This document shows positions 24,844-34,273 of a DNA stretch of 64,000 nucleotides, one piece after another. Position numbers and translations under genes: made by a program. Under the pieces are notes generated by a model. That model saw only the letters and a list, made by a program, of their open reading frames with translations. It was not told the origin of the DNA and made no database searches. How positions within the stretch are numbered: the first letter of the stretch is position 1; each line of letters opens with the position of its first letter. Source of the DNA: CALJFL01 sp964590005 (GTDB taxonomy: Bacteria > Pseudomonadota > Gammaproteobacteria > Pseudomonadales > Halieaceae); assembly GCA_964590005.1 (NCBI GenBank), contig CAZPVJ010000040.1, positions 1 to 64,000 of the forward strand, read 5' to 3'.

Positions 24844-26797
24844 CAGCAACCCCGCGTTTGACCTGGCGAAGCCGGTAGCGCTTGTCAGCAACGGTGGCGA
24901 AACCACCGAGAGCCATCATGATGGCTCCTAGCCACATCCAGCGCACCATGGGTTTATAGTGCAAACGTATCGCCCAGGCACCCTCTTCACCAATCGGCTC
25001 ACCCATGGCGACAAACAGGTCACGCCATAGGCCATCATCAATCGACGCCTCGGTCATCACCTGTCCCGATGCCAGGTAGCGGCGCTTCTGTGGCGCCAGT
25101 CGTACCAGCAGGCGGCCATTCTGGTACACATCGAAGCGCGCCTCATCGGCGACAAAATTGGGACCTCGCACCTGCTCGAGTTCGGTAAATGTAAAGCTAT
25201 AGCCAGCAATGGTTTCCGTATCGCCGGGCTGCATTTTAAGATCGTGCTCAATGCTGTACTGCGTGGTGGCAACGACACCGACGACAGTTGCTGCGAAGCC
25301 CAGGTGGGCCACGACCATGCCGCAGTAACTTGGCGTCAACCGGCGCCATCCCCGGGCGGCACTACTGGCCCCTCGTACTCGCTGCCAGACGTCACGGACA
25401 AGACCAAGCAGCAACCAGCTGGCCAGCACGACCGCCAGGGCAACCCACAGGTTATACTCCGCATCATGCACCAGGGGTAATGTGAGGCCACATAGCAAGG
25501 CGGCCAGAGCAGGGAGTAACAGCTCAGCGCGCCACCGGGCGGCGGAATCCTTTTTCCAGCGAGAAACCGGTCCCAGGCCCATAAATGGAATCAGCACTGC
25601 CATCAGAGGCACGAAAACAGCGTTGAAATAAGGCGGTCCTACTGAATACTTGCCCTGGCCCAGTGCATCCATGAGCAACGGAAACAGCGTTCCAAATAGC
25701 ACAGTCAAGGTGGCCACGAGGAACACAACGTTGTTTACCAGCAACAGGGATTCGCGCGACAACCAGGCAAAACCAACCCGACTGCTCACCGCTGGCGCTC
25801 GCAGCGCGTACAGGGTTAACGAGCCACCGACGACGAAGGCGAGGAATACCAGGATAAACAAACCCCGCGCCGGGTCAGTGGCGAAAGCGTGCACACTGGT
25901 TAAAACCCCCGATCGCACCAGGAAAGTGCCCAGCAAACTGAGGGAGAAAGCGAAAATAGCCAGAAGTACCGTCCAGCTCTTGAACAAACCACGCTTTTCA
26001 GTAGCAGCGAGCGAGTGAACCAGCGCCGTCCCGGCCAGCCAAGGCATGAAAGACGCATTCTCCACGGGATCCCAGAACCACCAGCCGCCCCAGCCCAACT
26101 CATAATAGGCCCACCAGCTGCCCAGCATGATGCCGAGGCTCAAAAACGCCCAGGCGACGTTGGTCCACGGTCGCGACCAGCGGGCCCAGGACGCATCCAG
26201 TCGACCACCCAGTAACGCCGCAATGGCGAAAGCAAATGCTACTGAGAACCCCACATAACCCATATAAAGCAGGGGTGGATGGATGATAAGACCGGGGTCC
26301 TGCAACAAAGGATTGAGATCCTGCCCGTCCGCTGGCGTGCCCGGCAACAACCTTGCGAAAGGATTGGAGGTAAACAATGAGAAGGATATAAAACCAACCG
26401 CGACAATACCCATTACCGCCAGCACTCGCGACAACATCGGCAGGGGTAGCTGGGCGCTGCATACAGCGACCGCCGCCATCCAGACGCACAGGATCAGTAT
26501 CCATAACAACAGCGAACCTTCATGGTTACCCCAGACCGCGGAAAATTTGTACATGGACGGCAGTAAACTGTTGCTGTTGGAGGCCACCACGGTGACCGAG
26601 AAATCATCTTGCAGGAATGCAATAGTCAGGCAGGCAAAACTGATTGCCGCGAAGACCAGCAGGCCTACCGCAAGGCCGGGCGCCAGGGACATCGCCGCAC
26701 TATTGCCCCGCCAGGCACCCCACATGGGAACCACCGAAAGGACCAGCGCCAGGCAGAGGCAAATGATGAGCGCAAAGTGACCAAACTCTGGAATCAT
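24815..26797 (-). CDS. ccmF: Haem lyase subunit CcmF
   Basis: This 660-residue membrane protein has about 15 helices and the haem-handling WWD motif (GWGGWWFWDPVENASFMPW). It ligates haem from CcmE to apocytochrome c together with CcmH and CcmI. It overlaps ccmE by 4 bp and ccmG by about 29 bp. Confidence 0.98.
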   Translation of the reverse strand: MIPEFGHFALIICLCLALVLSVVPMWGAWRGNSAAMSLAPGLAVGLLVFAAISFACLTIAFLQDDFSVTVVASNSNSLLPSMYKFSAVWGNHEGSLLLWILILCVWMAAVAVCSAQLPLPMLSRVLAVMGIVAVGFISFSLFTSNPFARLLPGTPADGQDLNPLLQDPGLIIHPPLLYMGYVGFSVAFAFAIAALLGGRLDASWARWSRPWTNVAWAFLSLGIMLGSWWAYYELGWGGWWFWDPVENASFMPWLAGTALVHSLAATEKRGLFKSWTVLLAIFAFSLSLLGTFLVRSGVLTSVHAFATDPARGLFILVFLAFVVGGSLTLYALRAPAVSSRVGFAWLSRESLLLVNNVVFLVATLTVLFGTLFPLLMDALGQGKYSVGPPYFNAVFVPLMAVLIPFMGLGPVSRWKKDSAARWRAELLLPALAALLCGLTLPLVHDAEYNLWVALAVVLASWLLLGLVRDVWQRVRGASSAARGWRRLTPSYCGMVVAHLGFAATVVGVVATTQYSIEHDLKMQPGDTETIAGYSFTFTELEQVRGPNFVADEARFDVYQNGRLLVRLAPQKRRYLASGQVMTEASIDDGLWRDLFVAMGEPIGEEGAWAIRLHYKPMVRWMWLGAIMMALGGFATVADKRYRLRQVKRGVADGEVSGAAA

Positions 26798-27246
26798 AGC
26801 GCGTCTCCACCGCCGGGCAACTTACCAGCAGCCTCCAGAGCGTCCGCCACTTCCGGGGGCATATAATTTTCATCGTGCTTGGCAAGCACCTCAGTCGCTT
26901 CCAACACGCCATCGGCATTGAGCACTCCGGCGGCGACAGCTCCCTGGCCCTCGTCGAACAAATCCGGAAGGATGCCCTCGTAAACGATGGGTACTTTCGC
27001 CTGATAGTCAGTGACTTCAAAGCGGACCTTCAGGCTGGAGTCGCTGCGCTGGATGCTGCCATCGACAACCATGCCACCAACGCGAATCTGCTGGCCAACC
27101 GGCGCTTTACCCGCTGCGACTTCCGCCGGGGGAAAGAATAGGTTGATGTTGCCTCGCAGGCCGTAAACCACAAGCCCTACTGCGACGCTGGAAAACAACA
27201 CCACAAAAAGAACCAGGTAGAGGCGCTGCTTACGCACCGGATGCAT
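26794..27246 (-). CDS. ccmE: Haem chaperone CcmE
   Basis: This 150-residue protein has an N-terminal anchor (about 9-30), an OB-like periplasmic domain and the haem-attachment motif LAKHDENY, with His124 forming the covalent bond and Tyr128 as axial ligand. It shuttles haem from CcmC to CcmF. It overlaps ccmD by 17 bp. Confidence 0.98.
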   Translation of the reverse strand: MHPVRKQRLYLVLFVVLFSSVAVGLVVYGLRGNINLFFPPAEVAAGKAPVGQQIRVGGMVVDGSIQRSDSSLKVRFEVTDYQAKVPIVYEGILPDLFDEGQGAVAAGVLNADGVLEATEVLAKHDENYMPPEVADALEAAGKLPGGGDAL

Positions 27247-27457
27247 TGCTTCCCTCCGATTCAGCTGCCATTTCCGCCTCAGGCTTGCCGCTTGCTCGAC
27301 GCCGGTCTGCCCGATACTGGGCGAGCAAGCGACGCTGTCGGCGCTGCGGAATGAGCAGCATCAAGACGATTACCACCGATGTCACCGCATAGGCAGCCCA
27401 GACGAAGGCCCCATGGCCATCCATTTGTATTACCGCCGTCAGGCTGTCGAAGTACAT
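27230..27457 (-). CDS. ccmD: Haem exporter small subunit CcmD
   Basis: This 75-residue protein has one membrane helix (about 17-37) followed by a basic cytoplasmic tail with RRQRRLLAQYRADRRR. That is typical of CcmD, which helps release holo-CcmE from CcmABC. It overlaps ccmC by one base and ccmE by 17. The tail is Glu/Ala-rich and somewhat longer than in E. coli. Confidence 0.93.
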   Translation of the reverse strand: MYFDSLTAVIQMDGHGAFVWAAYAVTSVVIVLMLLIPQRRQRRLLAQYRADRRRASGKPEAEMAAESEGSNASGA

Positions 27458-28200
27458 CAGCGATCACCCCCGGCCACCAGCTTCTGTACCCAGCCCGTGC
27501 GGGATTCGCGAGACAACAACTCAGCGCGCATATTCATCAACAAGCAACAAGTAAACAGGGCATAAAACGCGACGATCGAAAGCAACAACGGATACAGCAT
27601 ACTGGGGTCTATGGTCGACTCCCCGGTGAATTTAATCGACGCGGGCTGATGAAGGCTGTACCACCAATCAACAGACTTATAAATGATGGGGATATTCACC
27701 ATGCCAACGAGACTCAATACTGCACAGGCCTTGCCCGCGGCGACCTTGTTGTCATAGGCCTCATAGAGCGCCACCACACCCAGGTAAAGAAATAGCAAAA
27801 TAAGCATCGAGGTGATTCGAGCGTCCCATACCCACCAGGTACCCCAGGTCGGCTTGCCCCAGATGGCCCCTGTTACCAGCGCCACAAATGTCAAAGAAGC
27901 ACCGATGGGCGCACAGGCTTTCATGGCTACATCAGCCATTTTCATTTTCCAGATCAAGCTGACCGCTCCAGCGGTTGCCATCACGTAATACCCCGCCAAT
28001 GCCACCACCGCCGACGGCACATGGATATAGATGATCCGGTAACTGTTACCCTGACGAAAATCGGGCGCCGTAAACAACAGCCCCCACACCAGGCCGACCG
28101 ACAAAGCCACCAGCGTTATCGGTAAAAGCCACCGCAAGATCGTACCGGAGATCGCGTACAACCAGGGTGGAGAGCCGAGCTTGTGAAAGAAAGTCCACAT
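27457..28200 (-). CDS. ccmC: Haem transporter subunit CcmC
   Basis: Starting at ATG 28200 (MWTFFHKLGSPPWLY) the protein has 247 residues, the family length. An upstream TTG (28263) would add 21 basic residues unlike CcmC. Six membrane helices carry the WWD motif GTWWVWDARITSML. It loads haem onto CcmE. Unlike the other ccm genes it is separated from its upstream neighbour (by 68 bp) and has no clear ribosome-binding site. A TATAAT box ends only 10 bp before the ATG. Confidence 0.95.
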   Translation of the reverse strand: MWTFFHKLGSPPWLYAISGTILRWLLPITLVALSVGLVWGLLFTAPDFRQGNSYRIIYIHVPSAVVALAGYYVMATAGAVSLIWKMKMADVAMKACAPIGASLTFVALVTGAIWGKPTWGTWWVWDARITSMLILLFLYLGVVALYEAYDNKVAAGKACAVLSLVGMVNIPIIYKSVDWWYSLHQPASIKFTGESTIDPSMLYPLLLSIVAFYALFTCCLLMNMRAELLSRESRTGWVQKLVAGGDR

Positions 28201-28209
28201 GACCGCGCG

Positions 28210-28237
28210 ATTATACAGGGCCGGCAAGCGTCGACAA
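28210..28237 (-). promoter_or_regulatory. Possible internal promoter in front of ccmC
   Basis: On the minus strand TTGTCG (28232-28237) and TATAAT (28210-28215) are 16 bp apart. The predicted transcript would begin within a few bases of the ccmC ATG at 28200 and so be nearly leaderless. The -35 matches the consensus at four of six positions. Confidence 0.4.
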
Positions 28238-28268
28238 ACGAGACGTCTGCGTCCTGACCACAAAATGT

Positions 28269-28955
28269 TCAGGCATCAACGCTGATTCTCAACCCGGCAC
28301 CGATAGCAAGAGGTGCCAACGCGATGGCCAGACTCAGCATAGCGCCCAGGATGGCAAAAAAAGGACCGACCGCATTGCCGGCCGCCGCCGCCTCGACCGC
28401 GGCTGTACCGAAAATCAGGACTGGCATATACAAGGGCAGGACCAGCAGAGATACCAGCATCCCGCCGCGCTTGAGACCCACCGTCAAGGCAGCCCCGATA
28501 CCGCCCACCAGGCTGAGTACTCCAGTGCCCAGGAGCAGCGCTACTGCCAAAGCCGGGATAGCCGGTGCGGGCAGGTTAACCATCACCGCAAACAGCGGCG
28601 AGATCAACGCCAGCAAAAACCCGGTTACCAGCCAGTGCGCCAGCACATAGGCCAGTACCGACAGGTACAGAGGCTGGGGCGACAGCAGCAACTGCTCCAG
28701 GCTGCCATCATCGAAATCACTACGAAAAACCGCGTCAGACGTTAACAGATTGGACAGCAATGCAACGATCCACAGGACCCCGGGAGCAATCAGCGCCAAC
28801 TGCTGGGGGGCGGGACCCAACCCGAGTGGGAACAGCGCCACCACCATGGCGAAAAAAAGCAGGGGGTTGCCGATCTCTATTGGCCGGCGCACTGCAAGTA
28901 CCAGCTGCCGCCGCAACAAGCGCAGGCAGAATGCGCCCGTAGTCGGGGCGCTCAT
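28269..28955 (-). CDS. ccmB: Haem exporter permease CcmB
   Basis: This 228-residue protein has six predicted membrane helices and CcmB-type segments: ELVLAVRRPIEIGNPLLFF-like at the start and FDDGSLEQLLLSPQP in the first cytoplasmic loop. With CcmA and CcmC it forms the ABC complex that releases haem-loaded CcmE. It overlaps ccmA by 4 bp. Confidence 0.96.
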   Translation of the reverse strand: MSAPTTGAFCLRLLRRQLVLAVRRPIEIGNPLLFFAMVVALFPLGLGPAPQQLALIAPGVLWIVALLSNLLTSDAVFRSDFDDGSLEQLLLSPQPLYLSVLAYVLAHWLVTGFLLALISPLFAVMVNLPAPAIPALAVALLLGTGVLSLVGGIGAALTVGLKRGGMLVSLLVLPLYMPVLIFGTAAVEAAAAGNAVGPFFAILGAMLSLAIALAPLAIGAGLRISVDA

Positions 28956-29557
28956 AGCAAGCCCTCTTGCAGGCTCAGCATCTGGACCCGGTAGCTGATA
29001 TTCAGCACCTGGTGAGAGCTCAGGACAACCGCCCCGCCCCGCTCCAGGTGTTTCTGCAACAGCGCTTCAAGAGAGCCGATGCCCTGCACGTCGATTGCCG
29101 TAAACGGTTCGTCCAGTATCCACAGGGGGCTATCTGACAGGTACAGTCTGGCCAGGTTGACCCGACGATGCTGGCCGGCACTGAGGGTATGGCTCGGTAC
29201 GTCCTCAAAACCAAACAGGCCCACTTCATGAAGTGCCTGTTCTATCTCTGCATCTGCCGGTTGGTTGGCACCGGCAACATGCCAGGCGATATTTTCCCGC
29301 GGACTCAAAAGCCCCTTTACAGCGCTCTGATGGCCGAGATACAGCAGTTCGCTGCGACGTGTTACGACGCCATCAAAGCCATAGCGCGACAGGCCTGCCA
29401 GGATTCGCATCAGACTGGTCTTACCGGCTCCATTGGCTCCCTGGACCTGGATTAACTGACCGGGAGACACTGACAAGGACAGCTGGTGAAAGAGCAATCG
29501 TCCACCGCGCTCGAGAGTTAAGGCGTCGGCCTCCAGCAATGGACCGCCATCGGTCAT
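28952..29557 (-). CDS. ccmA: Haem exporter ATPase CcmA
   Basis: This 201-residue ABC ATPase has Walker A GANGAGKT (40-47), a CcmA-type signature LSAGQHRRVNLARL and Walker B LWILDEPFTAID. Its ATP hydrolysis frees holo-CcmE from CcmCD. It starts 3 bp after the ttcA stop, so the ccm operon is probably read through from ttcA. Confidence 0.97.
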   Translation of the reverse strand: MTDGGPLLEADALTLERGGRLLFHQLSLSVSPGQLIQVQGANGAGKTSLMRILAGLSRYGFDGVVTRRSELLYLGHQSAVKGLLSPRENIAWHVAGANQPADAEIEQALHEVGLFGFEDVPSHTLSAGQHRRVNLARLYLSDSPLWILDEPFTAIDVQGIGSLEALLQKHLERGGAVVLSSHQVLNISYRVQMLSLQEGLL

Positions 29558-29560
29558 GGC

Positions 29561-30403
29561 CTAAAGGTTAACAACCTTGATAGCAGGGACGTGAATATCT
29601 TTGTCCACGCCGGCGCGCAGCGTGCCGAAATCGAACAGCTTGACGTCTGCAAGTTGGGAGGGAGACACATTGCAGATGCTGCGGAATATGGTTTCGGTGC
29701 GTCCCGGATACTGCCGCTCCCACTCCGCCAGCATCGACTTTATTTGCACGCGCTGGAGGTTTTCCTGGGATCCGCACAGATTGCAGGGGATGATTGGAAA
29801 AGCCTTGTAATCTGCGTAGGCAACAAGATCCTTCTCCTTGCAGTAAGCTAATGGCCTGATAACCACGTTTCGACCGTCATCACTCAACAGCTTGGGCGGC
29901 ATTGCTTTAAGCTTGCCGCCGAAGAACATATTGAGAAACAGGGTCTCGACGATATCGTCGCGGTGATGACCAAGCGCTATCTTGCTGGCCCCTATCTCCT
30001 CGGCAAAACCGTACAGGCTGCCGCGGCGCAGTCGTGAGCAGAGACCGCAGGTCGTCTTGCCCTCGGGGATGACCTCCCGGACGATGCTATAAGTATCTTT
30101 TTCGAGGATGTAATACGGTACGCCCAGTTTATCGAGATACGCTGGCAACACTTCTTCCGGAAAGCCAGGCTGCTTCTGGTCGAGATTGACAGCAACGAGT
30201 TCGAAATCTACAGGGGCACTTTTCTTTAATCCAAGGAGAACATCAAGCATTGCATAGGAGTCTTTACCACCGGAAAGGCACACCATCACCCTGTCGCCAT
30301 CCTCGATCATGTTGTAATCAACGATGGCATTGCCGGCGTTACGCCGCAGGCGTTTCTGCAGCTTGTTGAACTCCGTTTTTTCTTTCCGGGAAAGTTCTCG
30401 CAC
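29561..30403 (-). CDS. ttcA: tRNA 2-thiocytidine(32) synthetase TtcA
   Basis: This 280-residue protein begins with GTG. It has the PP-loop SGGKDS (44-49) and cysteine pairs CGLC (119, 122) and CNLC (207, 210) that can bind the [4Fe-4S] cluster. It thiolates cytidine 32 of certain tRNAs. It is divergent from mdh and directly upstream of ccmA, and no terminator separates it from the ccm genes. Confidence 0.96.
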   Translation of the reverse strand: MRELSRKEKTEFNKLQKRLRRNAGNAIVDYNMIEDGDRVMVCLSGGKDSYAMLDVLLGLKKSAPVDFELVAVNLDQKQPGFPEEVLPAYLDKLGVPYYILEKDTYSIVREVIPEGKTTCGLCSRLRRGSLYGFAEEIGASKIALGHHRDDIVETLFLNMFFGGKLKAMPPKLLSDDGRNVVIRPLAYCKEKDLVAYADYKAFPIIPCNLCGSQENLQRVQIKSMLAEWERQYPGRTETIFRSICNVSPSQLADVKLFDFGTLRAGVDKDIHVPAIKVVNL

Positions 30404-30497
30404 GTTCTCTGGGTATCGTGGCTCTGGATGCGCGGTAGTTTACAGGCGCTCCCGACACCCCGTCCAGCGACAGAGCATGCAGCTGTAAGCACATCTC

Positions 30498-30526
30498 TTG
30501 TGTTTTTCGCAGTTTGCCACGACAAT
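30498..30526 (+). promoter_or_regulatory. Putative promoter of mdh
   Basis: TTGTGT (30498-30503) and GACAAT (30521-30526) are separated by 17 bp. They place the transcript start about 30 bp before the mdh ATG. Both hexamers match the consensus at four or five positions. Confidence 0.4.
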
Positions 30527-30564
30527 GTGCGCCGCCCAACGATACCCATCTTGAAGGATTTCCG

Positions 30565-31545
30565 ATGAAACAACCTGTTCGCGTGACTGTAACCGGTGCC
30601 GCTGGCCAGATCGGCTATGCCCTGCTATTCCGCATTGCCTCGGGCCATATGCTTGGCAATGACCAACCCGTCATACTGCAACTCCTGGATATCACACCCG
30701 CCATGGAAGCGCTGCAAGGTGTCGCCATGGAGCTGGATGACTGTGCCTTCCCTCTGCTGGCAGGCATTGTCTGCACAGACGACCCCGCAGTTGGCTTCAA
30801 GGACAGCGACTATGCACTGCTTGTTGGTGCCCGGCCCAGGGGCCCCGGCATGGAACGCAAAGAGCTGCTGGAAGCCAATGCAGCTATCTTTTCAGTTCAG
30901 GGCAAGGCCATCAATGACCACGCCAGCCGCGACATCAAAGTGCTCGTTGTTGGCAACCCCGCCAATACCAATGCACTGATCACACAGCGCAATGCACCGG
31001 ACATCGACCCGCGTAACTTCACAGCTATGACCAGGCTTGATCACAATCGCGCCATGACCCAGATCGCGCAGAAAACAGGCAAAACAGTGAACGATGTGAC
31101 CAATATGACCATCTGGGGTAACCACTCCGCTACCCAGTACCCCGACCTGTTCAATGCTCGGGTGAGTGGTGAATCGGCTATCAGCCTGGTCGACCAGGAC
31201 TACTATGAAAACGACTTCATTCCCACCGTGCAACAACGGGGAGCCGCTATCATCAAGGCCCGCGGCGCTTCCTCCGCTGCGTCGGCGGCAAATGCGGCAA
31301 TCGACCACATGAACAGTTGGGCGCTGGGTACCAGTGGCGACGACTGGGTATCCATGGGCGTCTACTCGGATGGTTCCTACGATATCGCCGAAGGGCTGAT
31401 TTACTCATTCCCCTGCCGCTGCAAGGATGGCGACTGGAGCATCGTACAGGGCGTTGAGGTCGGCGAGTTCAGCCGTACCAAAATGTCTGCGACCGAGCAA
31501 GAGCTGGCCGAGGAGCGCGACGCCGTGCAGCACCTGCTGCCCTGA
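30565..31545 (+). CDS. mdh: Malate dehydrogenase
   Basis: Starting at ATG 30565, with GAAGGA 6 bp upstream, the protein has 326 residues. It has the NAD motif TGAAGQIGYALL (10-21), substrate arginines in ARPRGPGMERK (90-99), Asp159 in RLDHNRA and catalytic His187 in WGNHSATQYPD. It belongs to the cytosolic-type MDH group of many beta/gammaproteobacteria rather than the E. coli 312-residue type. It interconverts malate and oxaloacetate in the TCA cycle. An upstream in-frame start at 30514 would overlap the promoter and is not supported. Confidence 0.97.
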   Translation: MKQPVRVTVTGAAGQIGYALLFRIASGHMLGNDQPVILQLLDITPAMEALQGVAMELDDCAFPLLAGIVCTDDPAVGFKDSDYALLVGARPRGPGMERKELLEANAAIFSVQGKAINDHASRDIKVLVVGNPANTNALITQRNAPDIDPRNFTAMTRLDHNRAMTQIAQKTGKTVNDVTNMTIWGNHSATQYPDLFNARVSGESAISLVDQDYYENDFIPTVQQRGAAIIKARGASSAASAANAAIDHMNSWALGTSGDDWVSMGVYSDGSYDIAEGLIYSFPCRCKDGDWSIVQGVEVGEFSRTKMSATEQELAEERDAVQHLLP

Positions 31546-31562
31546 AACGCGATTGCCCAGCA

Positions 31563-32183
31563 GTGAACGAAGAATCCGACACGCCGAAGAGCTATCACCA
31601 CGGCAATCTGCGCGCCGAGCTGCTGGATACGGCGATAGAGCAACTGCGCGAACAGGGCACTGAGGAGCTGAGCCTTCGCGCCCTGGCCCGTGCCATTGGC
31701 GTATCTCAAACGGCGCCGTACCGTCATTTCGCAGACAAGGGTGACTTGCTTGCGGCAATGGCTACGCGTGGCTACCGCAGCTTGCTGGCCAGCTTGCAAG
31801 AAGCCGGCGACTCCGCCGGCAGCTGCCCAAGAGACCAGCTTGTTGCCTTCGCCCATGCCTACGTGGATTACGCGGCAAGCAATCCCAAGCTGTTCAAGTT
31901 AATGTTCGGGCCCACCGTACAACCGGGCGACAAGTACCCCGAGTTAAGGGACGCGAGCCGGGAAACCATTTTGCTGGTGCAACAAATGCTTGCTCGCGGC
32001 ATGGAGCAGGAAGTATTCCGTACCCAGGATATCGTCTATCTCGCCAATGCCGCCTGGGCGGGCATTCACGGCCTGGCAACCTTGCGAGTCGACTCTCCTG
32101 AACTGTTTGAGCGCCACATCGACCTGCAGAAGCAGGTCGATACCGGGGTTCACACTTTTCTGGCCGGCATTAGCGCAGCCTGA
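31563..32183 (+). CDS. TetR-family transcriptional regulator
   Basis: This 206-residue protein begins with GTG 17 bp after mdh. The N-terminal helix-turn-helix (about 15-62) includes LSLRALARAIGVSQTAPYRHF, typical of TetR. The C-terminal ligand domain resembles the WHG/TetR_C_13 type. Its target is not evident. The convergent alkylsulfatase gene 16 bp away is a candidate by proximity only. Confidence 0.88.
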   Translation: MNEESDTPKSYHHGNLRAELLDTAIEQLREQGTEELSLRALARAIGVSQTAPYRHFADKGDLLAAMATRGYRSLLASLQEAGDSAGSCPRDQLVAFAHAYVDYAASNPKLFKLMFGPTVQPGDKYPELRDASRETILLVQQMLARGMEQEVFRTQDIVYLANAAWAGIHGLATLRVDSPELFERHIDLQKQVDTGVHTFLAGISAA

Positions 32184-32199
32184 ACATTCCTGGTCCAGG

Positions 32200-34206
32200 T
32201 CAGGGCGTTACGATATTGAACGCTGGATCCGGTGTATCAAACAGCGAAAAGAACCCGGCCAGCGCCAGCTTGCTGCCATCCACACTTAGATCATCGGACA
32301 GCGCAGCATCGGTTAGGGATAGCTGACGCGTCAGCAGTCCGACCAGCATCGGACGGGTAAGCGTCAAGGTCGCATCCGGAGACTCAGCGAGCGCCCCTGC
32401 ATGGTGGTTGAGTACCGCGTTATCGACAGACAGGACAAATTGCTCAGCACTATCGGTGATCTTTATATTGATGACGTACCGTTCTCCGTCGGCTCGTTCA
32501 CCACTGAGCGACGCTGCCATGGCTTCAAAGAACATCTCGGTCGGTACCTGCTGAATGATGCCGGCCGCATCGCTGGTAGTATTGCCAGCCTCGGGTGCGC
32601 CGTGGCGCAGTTCGTACGCGCCCGTAAGGTAGATATCCCGCCAGGGACCGGACTCGGCCTGATAGCCTAACTGGTCATAGGCCCTGGCGAGCAGCGCCCT
32701 GGCCGTCACATTACCCGGTTCGGCAAATACGACGTGATTCACTACCTCTGCCACCCACCGGTAATCCCCTTGTGCGTAGGAAGCCTCTGCTCGCTGCAGC
32801 ACCGCATCGGCGCCGCCCATGTATTCAAGATAACGCGTGGCAGCGGCCTGTGGAGGGTGTGGGTTCAGATTCGCGGGATTCCCGTCATACCACCCAAAAT
32901 AGCCCTGATAAACTGCCTTGGCGTTGTGACTGACGGTACCGTAGTAACCACGGTTGGAAAATATAGGCTGCAGGCTAGAAGGCAGCGTCAGGTCCTCGGC
33001 AATTTCTCGTGGGGTCGCCCCGCTGTTCGCCATACGCATGGTTTGGTCGTGTATGTACTTGTAGGTATCACGCTGCTGTTTCATATACGCCACGATCTGG
33101 TCGTTACCCCAGATCGGCCAGTGATGACTGGCAAAGTAGACTTCAGACTGCGAACCAAACAGCGCCAGCGCTTCATCAATAAAGCCACTCCAGGCCAGGG
33201 CATCCCTGACCTTCGCTCCGCGCGGTGTATAAACGTTATGCATATTGCGCGACATGACTTCGGCGCCACAAAACGCTCTCTTTCCGGGTAAGTAAAAGGT
33301 GAGCTCGGCGGGAGCCTCCGAGCCGCCGGCGTTCTGGAATACCAGTTCCACGCCATCAACCAGCAGTTTCTCCCCGGTCTTCGAAATAATGCGGGTCGGC
33401 TCCAGTATGCCCACGCGACCGCCCTTGGCAGGCTCCTTGCCAAGCCCGGTGTCAACATGCCCTCTTGGCGACATGGGCAGGTTTCTGCCATACATGAAGG
33501 TCGCCCTTCGCTGCATCGTGGAGCCCGCCAGCAGGTTCTCGCTCACGGATTCATCAAGAAAGCCTTCTGGCGCTATGACCTGGAGCCCGTCCCGATCAGT
33601 ATCTTGCAAGGCTCCCTGGACACCCCCAAAGTGATCGATGTGGCTGTGCGTAAAAATAACCGCTACCACCCGCTTATCACCCAGGTGCTCTCGGGCGAAC
33701 GCCATCGCGGTCCTCGCGGTGGCTTCGGTCGTCAGGGGGTCGACCATGATCCACCCATTGTCACTGTCAATCAGCGTCAGGTTGGCGAGATCGAAGCCAC
33801 GCAGCTGGTAAATGCCATCCGTGACCTCGAACAGGCCGTGGATGCCATTGAGTTTGGCCTGCCTCCAGAGACTGGGATTAACGGTCTCCGGTGCGTCTCC
33901 CGTGACAAAATCGTAGGCCGGCATATTCCAGGCGATCTCGCCGGTCGCGGTGGTCGCACGCAACGCATCGGGTACTGCAATCAGTCCTCGCGTGGCTTGT
34001 TCAAAGTCGGTCTGATCGTCCAATGACAAGCGCTGTGCGATTTCGGCATTGTGCGCCAGCGTGGCGGGTGTTGCCGACACGTGCCCGGCCTCGTCGGCCC
34101 CCGACTCCAGCGGCACGGGTGGCGCTGCCTGCTCACAGGCGAGCAGGGTCACACCGGCAACCAGCAGCAAAGCTATCTGTGTAATCGAACGTTGATGAAT
34201 GCGCAT
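32200..34206 (-). CDS. Alkyl sulfatase lipoprotein (SdsA1-like metallo-beta-lactamase fold)
   Basis: This 668-residue protein has a lipobox TLLAC (Cys24). A metallo-beta-lactamase domain carries the zinc motif THSHIDH (His187, His189, Asp191, His192). An alpha-helical dimerisation domain contains RYLEYMGGADAVL, and the C-terminal SCP2-like domain occupies about the last 125 residues. This three-domain order is that of type III linear alkylsulfatases, which release sulfate from primary alkyl sulfates. Family members usually have a plain signal peptide; here the enzyme seems lipid-anchored, probably facing the periplasm. GGGGAG lies 8 bp before the ATG. The gene converges with the TetR gene. 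Confidence 0.9.
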   Translation of the reverse strand: MRIHQRSITQIALLLVAGVTLLACEQAAPPVPLESGADEAGHVSATPATLAHNAEIAQRLSLDDQTDFEQATRGLIAVPDALRATTATGEIAWNMPAYDFVTGDAPETVNPSLWRQAKLNGIHGLFEVTDGIYQLRGFDLANLTLIDSDNGWIMVDPLTTEATARTAMAFAREHLGDKRVVAVIFTHSHIDHFGGVQGALQDTDRDGLQVIAPEGFLDESVSENLLAGSTMQRRATFMYGRNLPMSPRGHVDTGLGKEPAKGGRVGILEPTRIISKTGEKLLVDGVELVFQNAGGSEAPAELTFYLPGKRAFCGAEVMSRNMHNVYTPRGAKVRDALAWSGFIDEALALFGSQSEVYFASHHWPIWGNDQIVAYMKQQRDTYKYIHDQTMRMANSGATPREIAEDLTLPSSLQPIFSNRGYYGTVSHNAKAVYQGYFGWYDGNPANLNPHPPQAAATRYLEYMGGADAVLQRAEASYAQGDYRWVAEVVNHVVFAEPGNVTARALLARAYDQLGYQAESGPWRDIYLTGAYELRHGAPEAGNTTSDAAGIIQQVPTEMFFEAMAASLSGERADGERYVINIKITDSAEQFVLSVDNAVLNHHAGALAESPDATLTLTRPMLVGLLTRQLSLTDAALSDDLSVDGSKLALAGFFSLFDTPDPAFNIVTP

Positions 34207-34273
34207 TTCGTGGTCTCCCCAGACGTCAGGCCGGCAGTGTAACGCCTGAGTGTAAACTTGGAAAACCGCGTCG

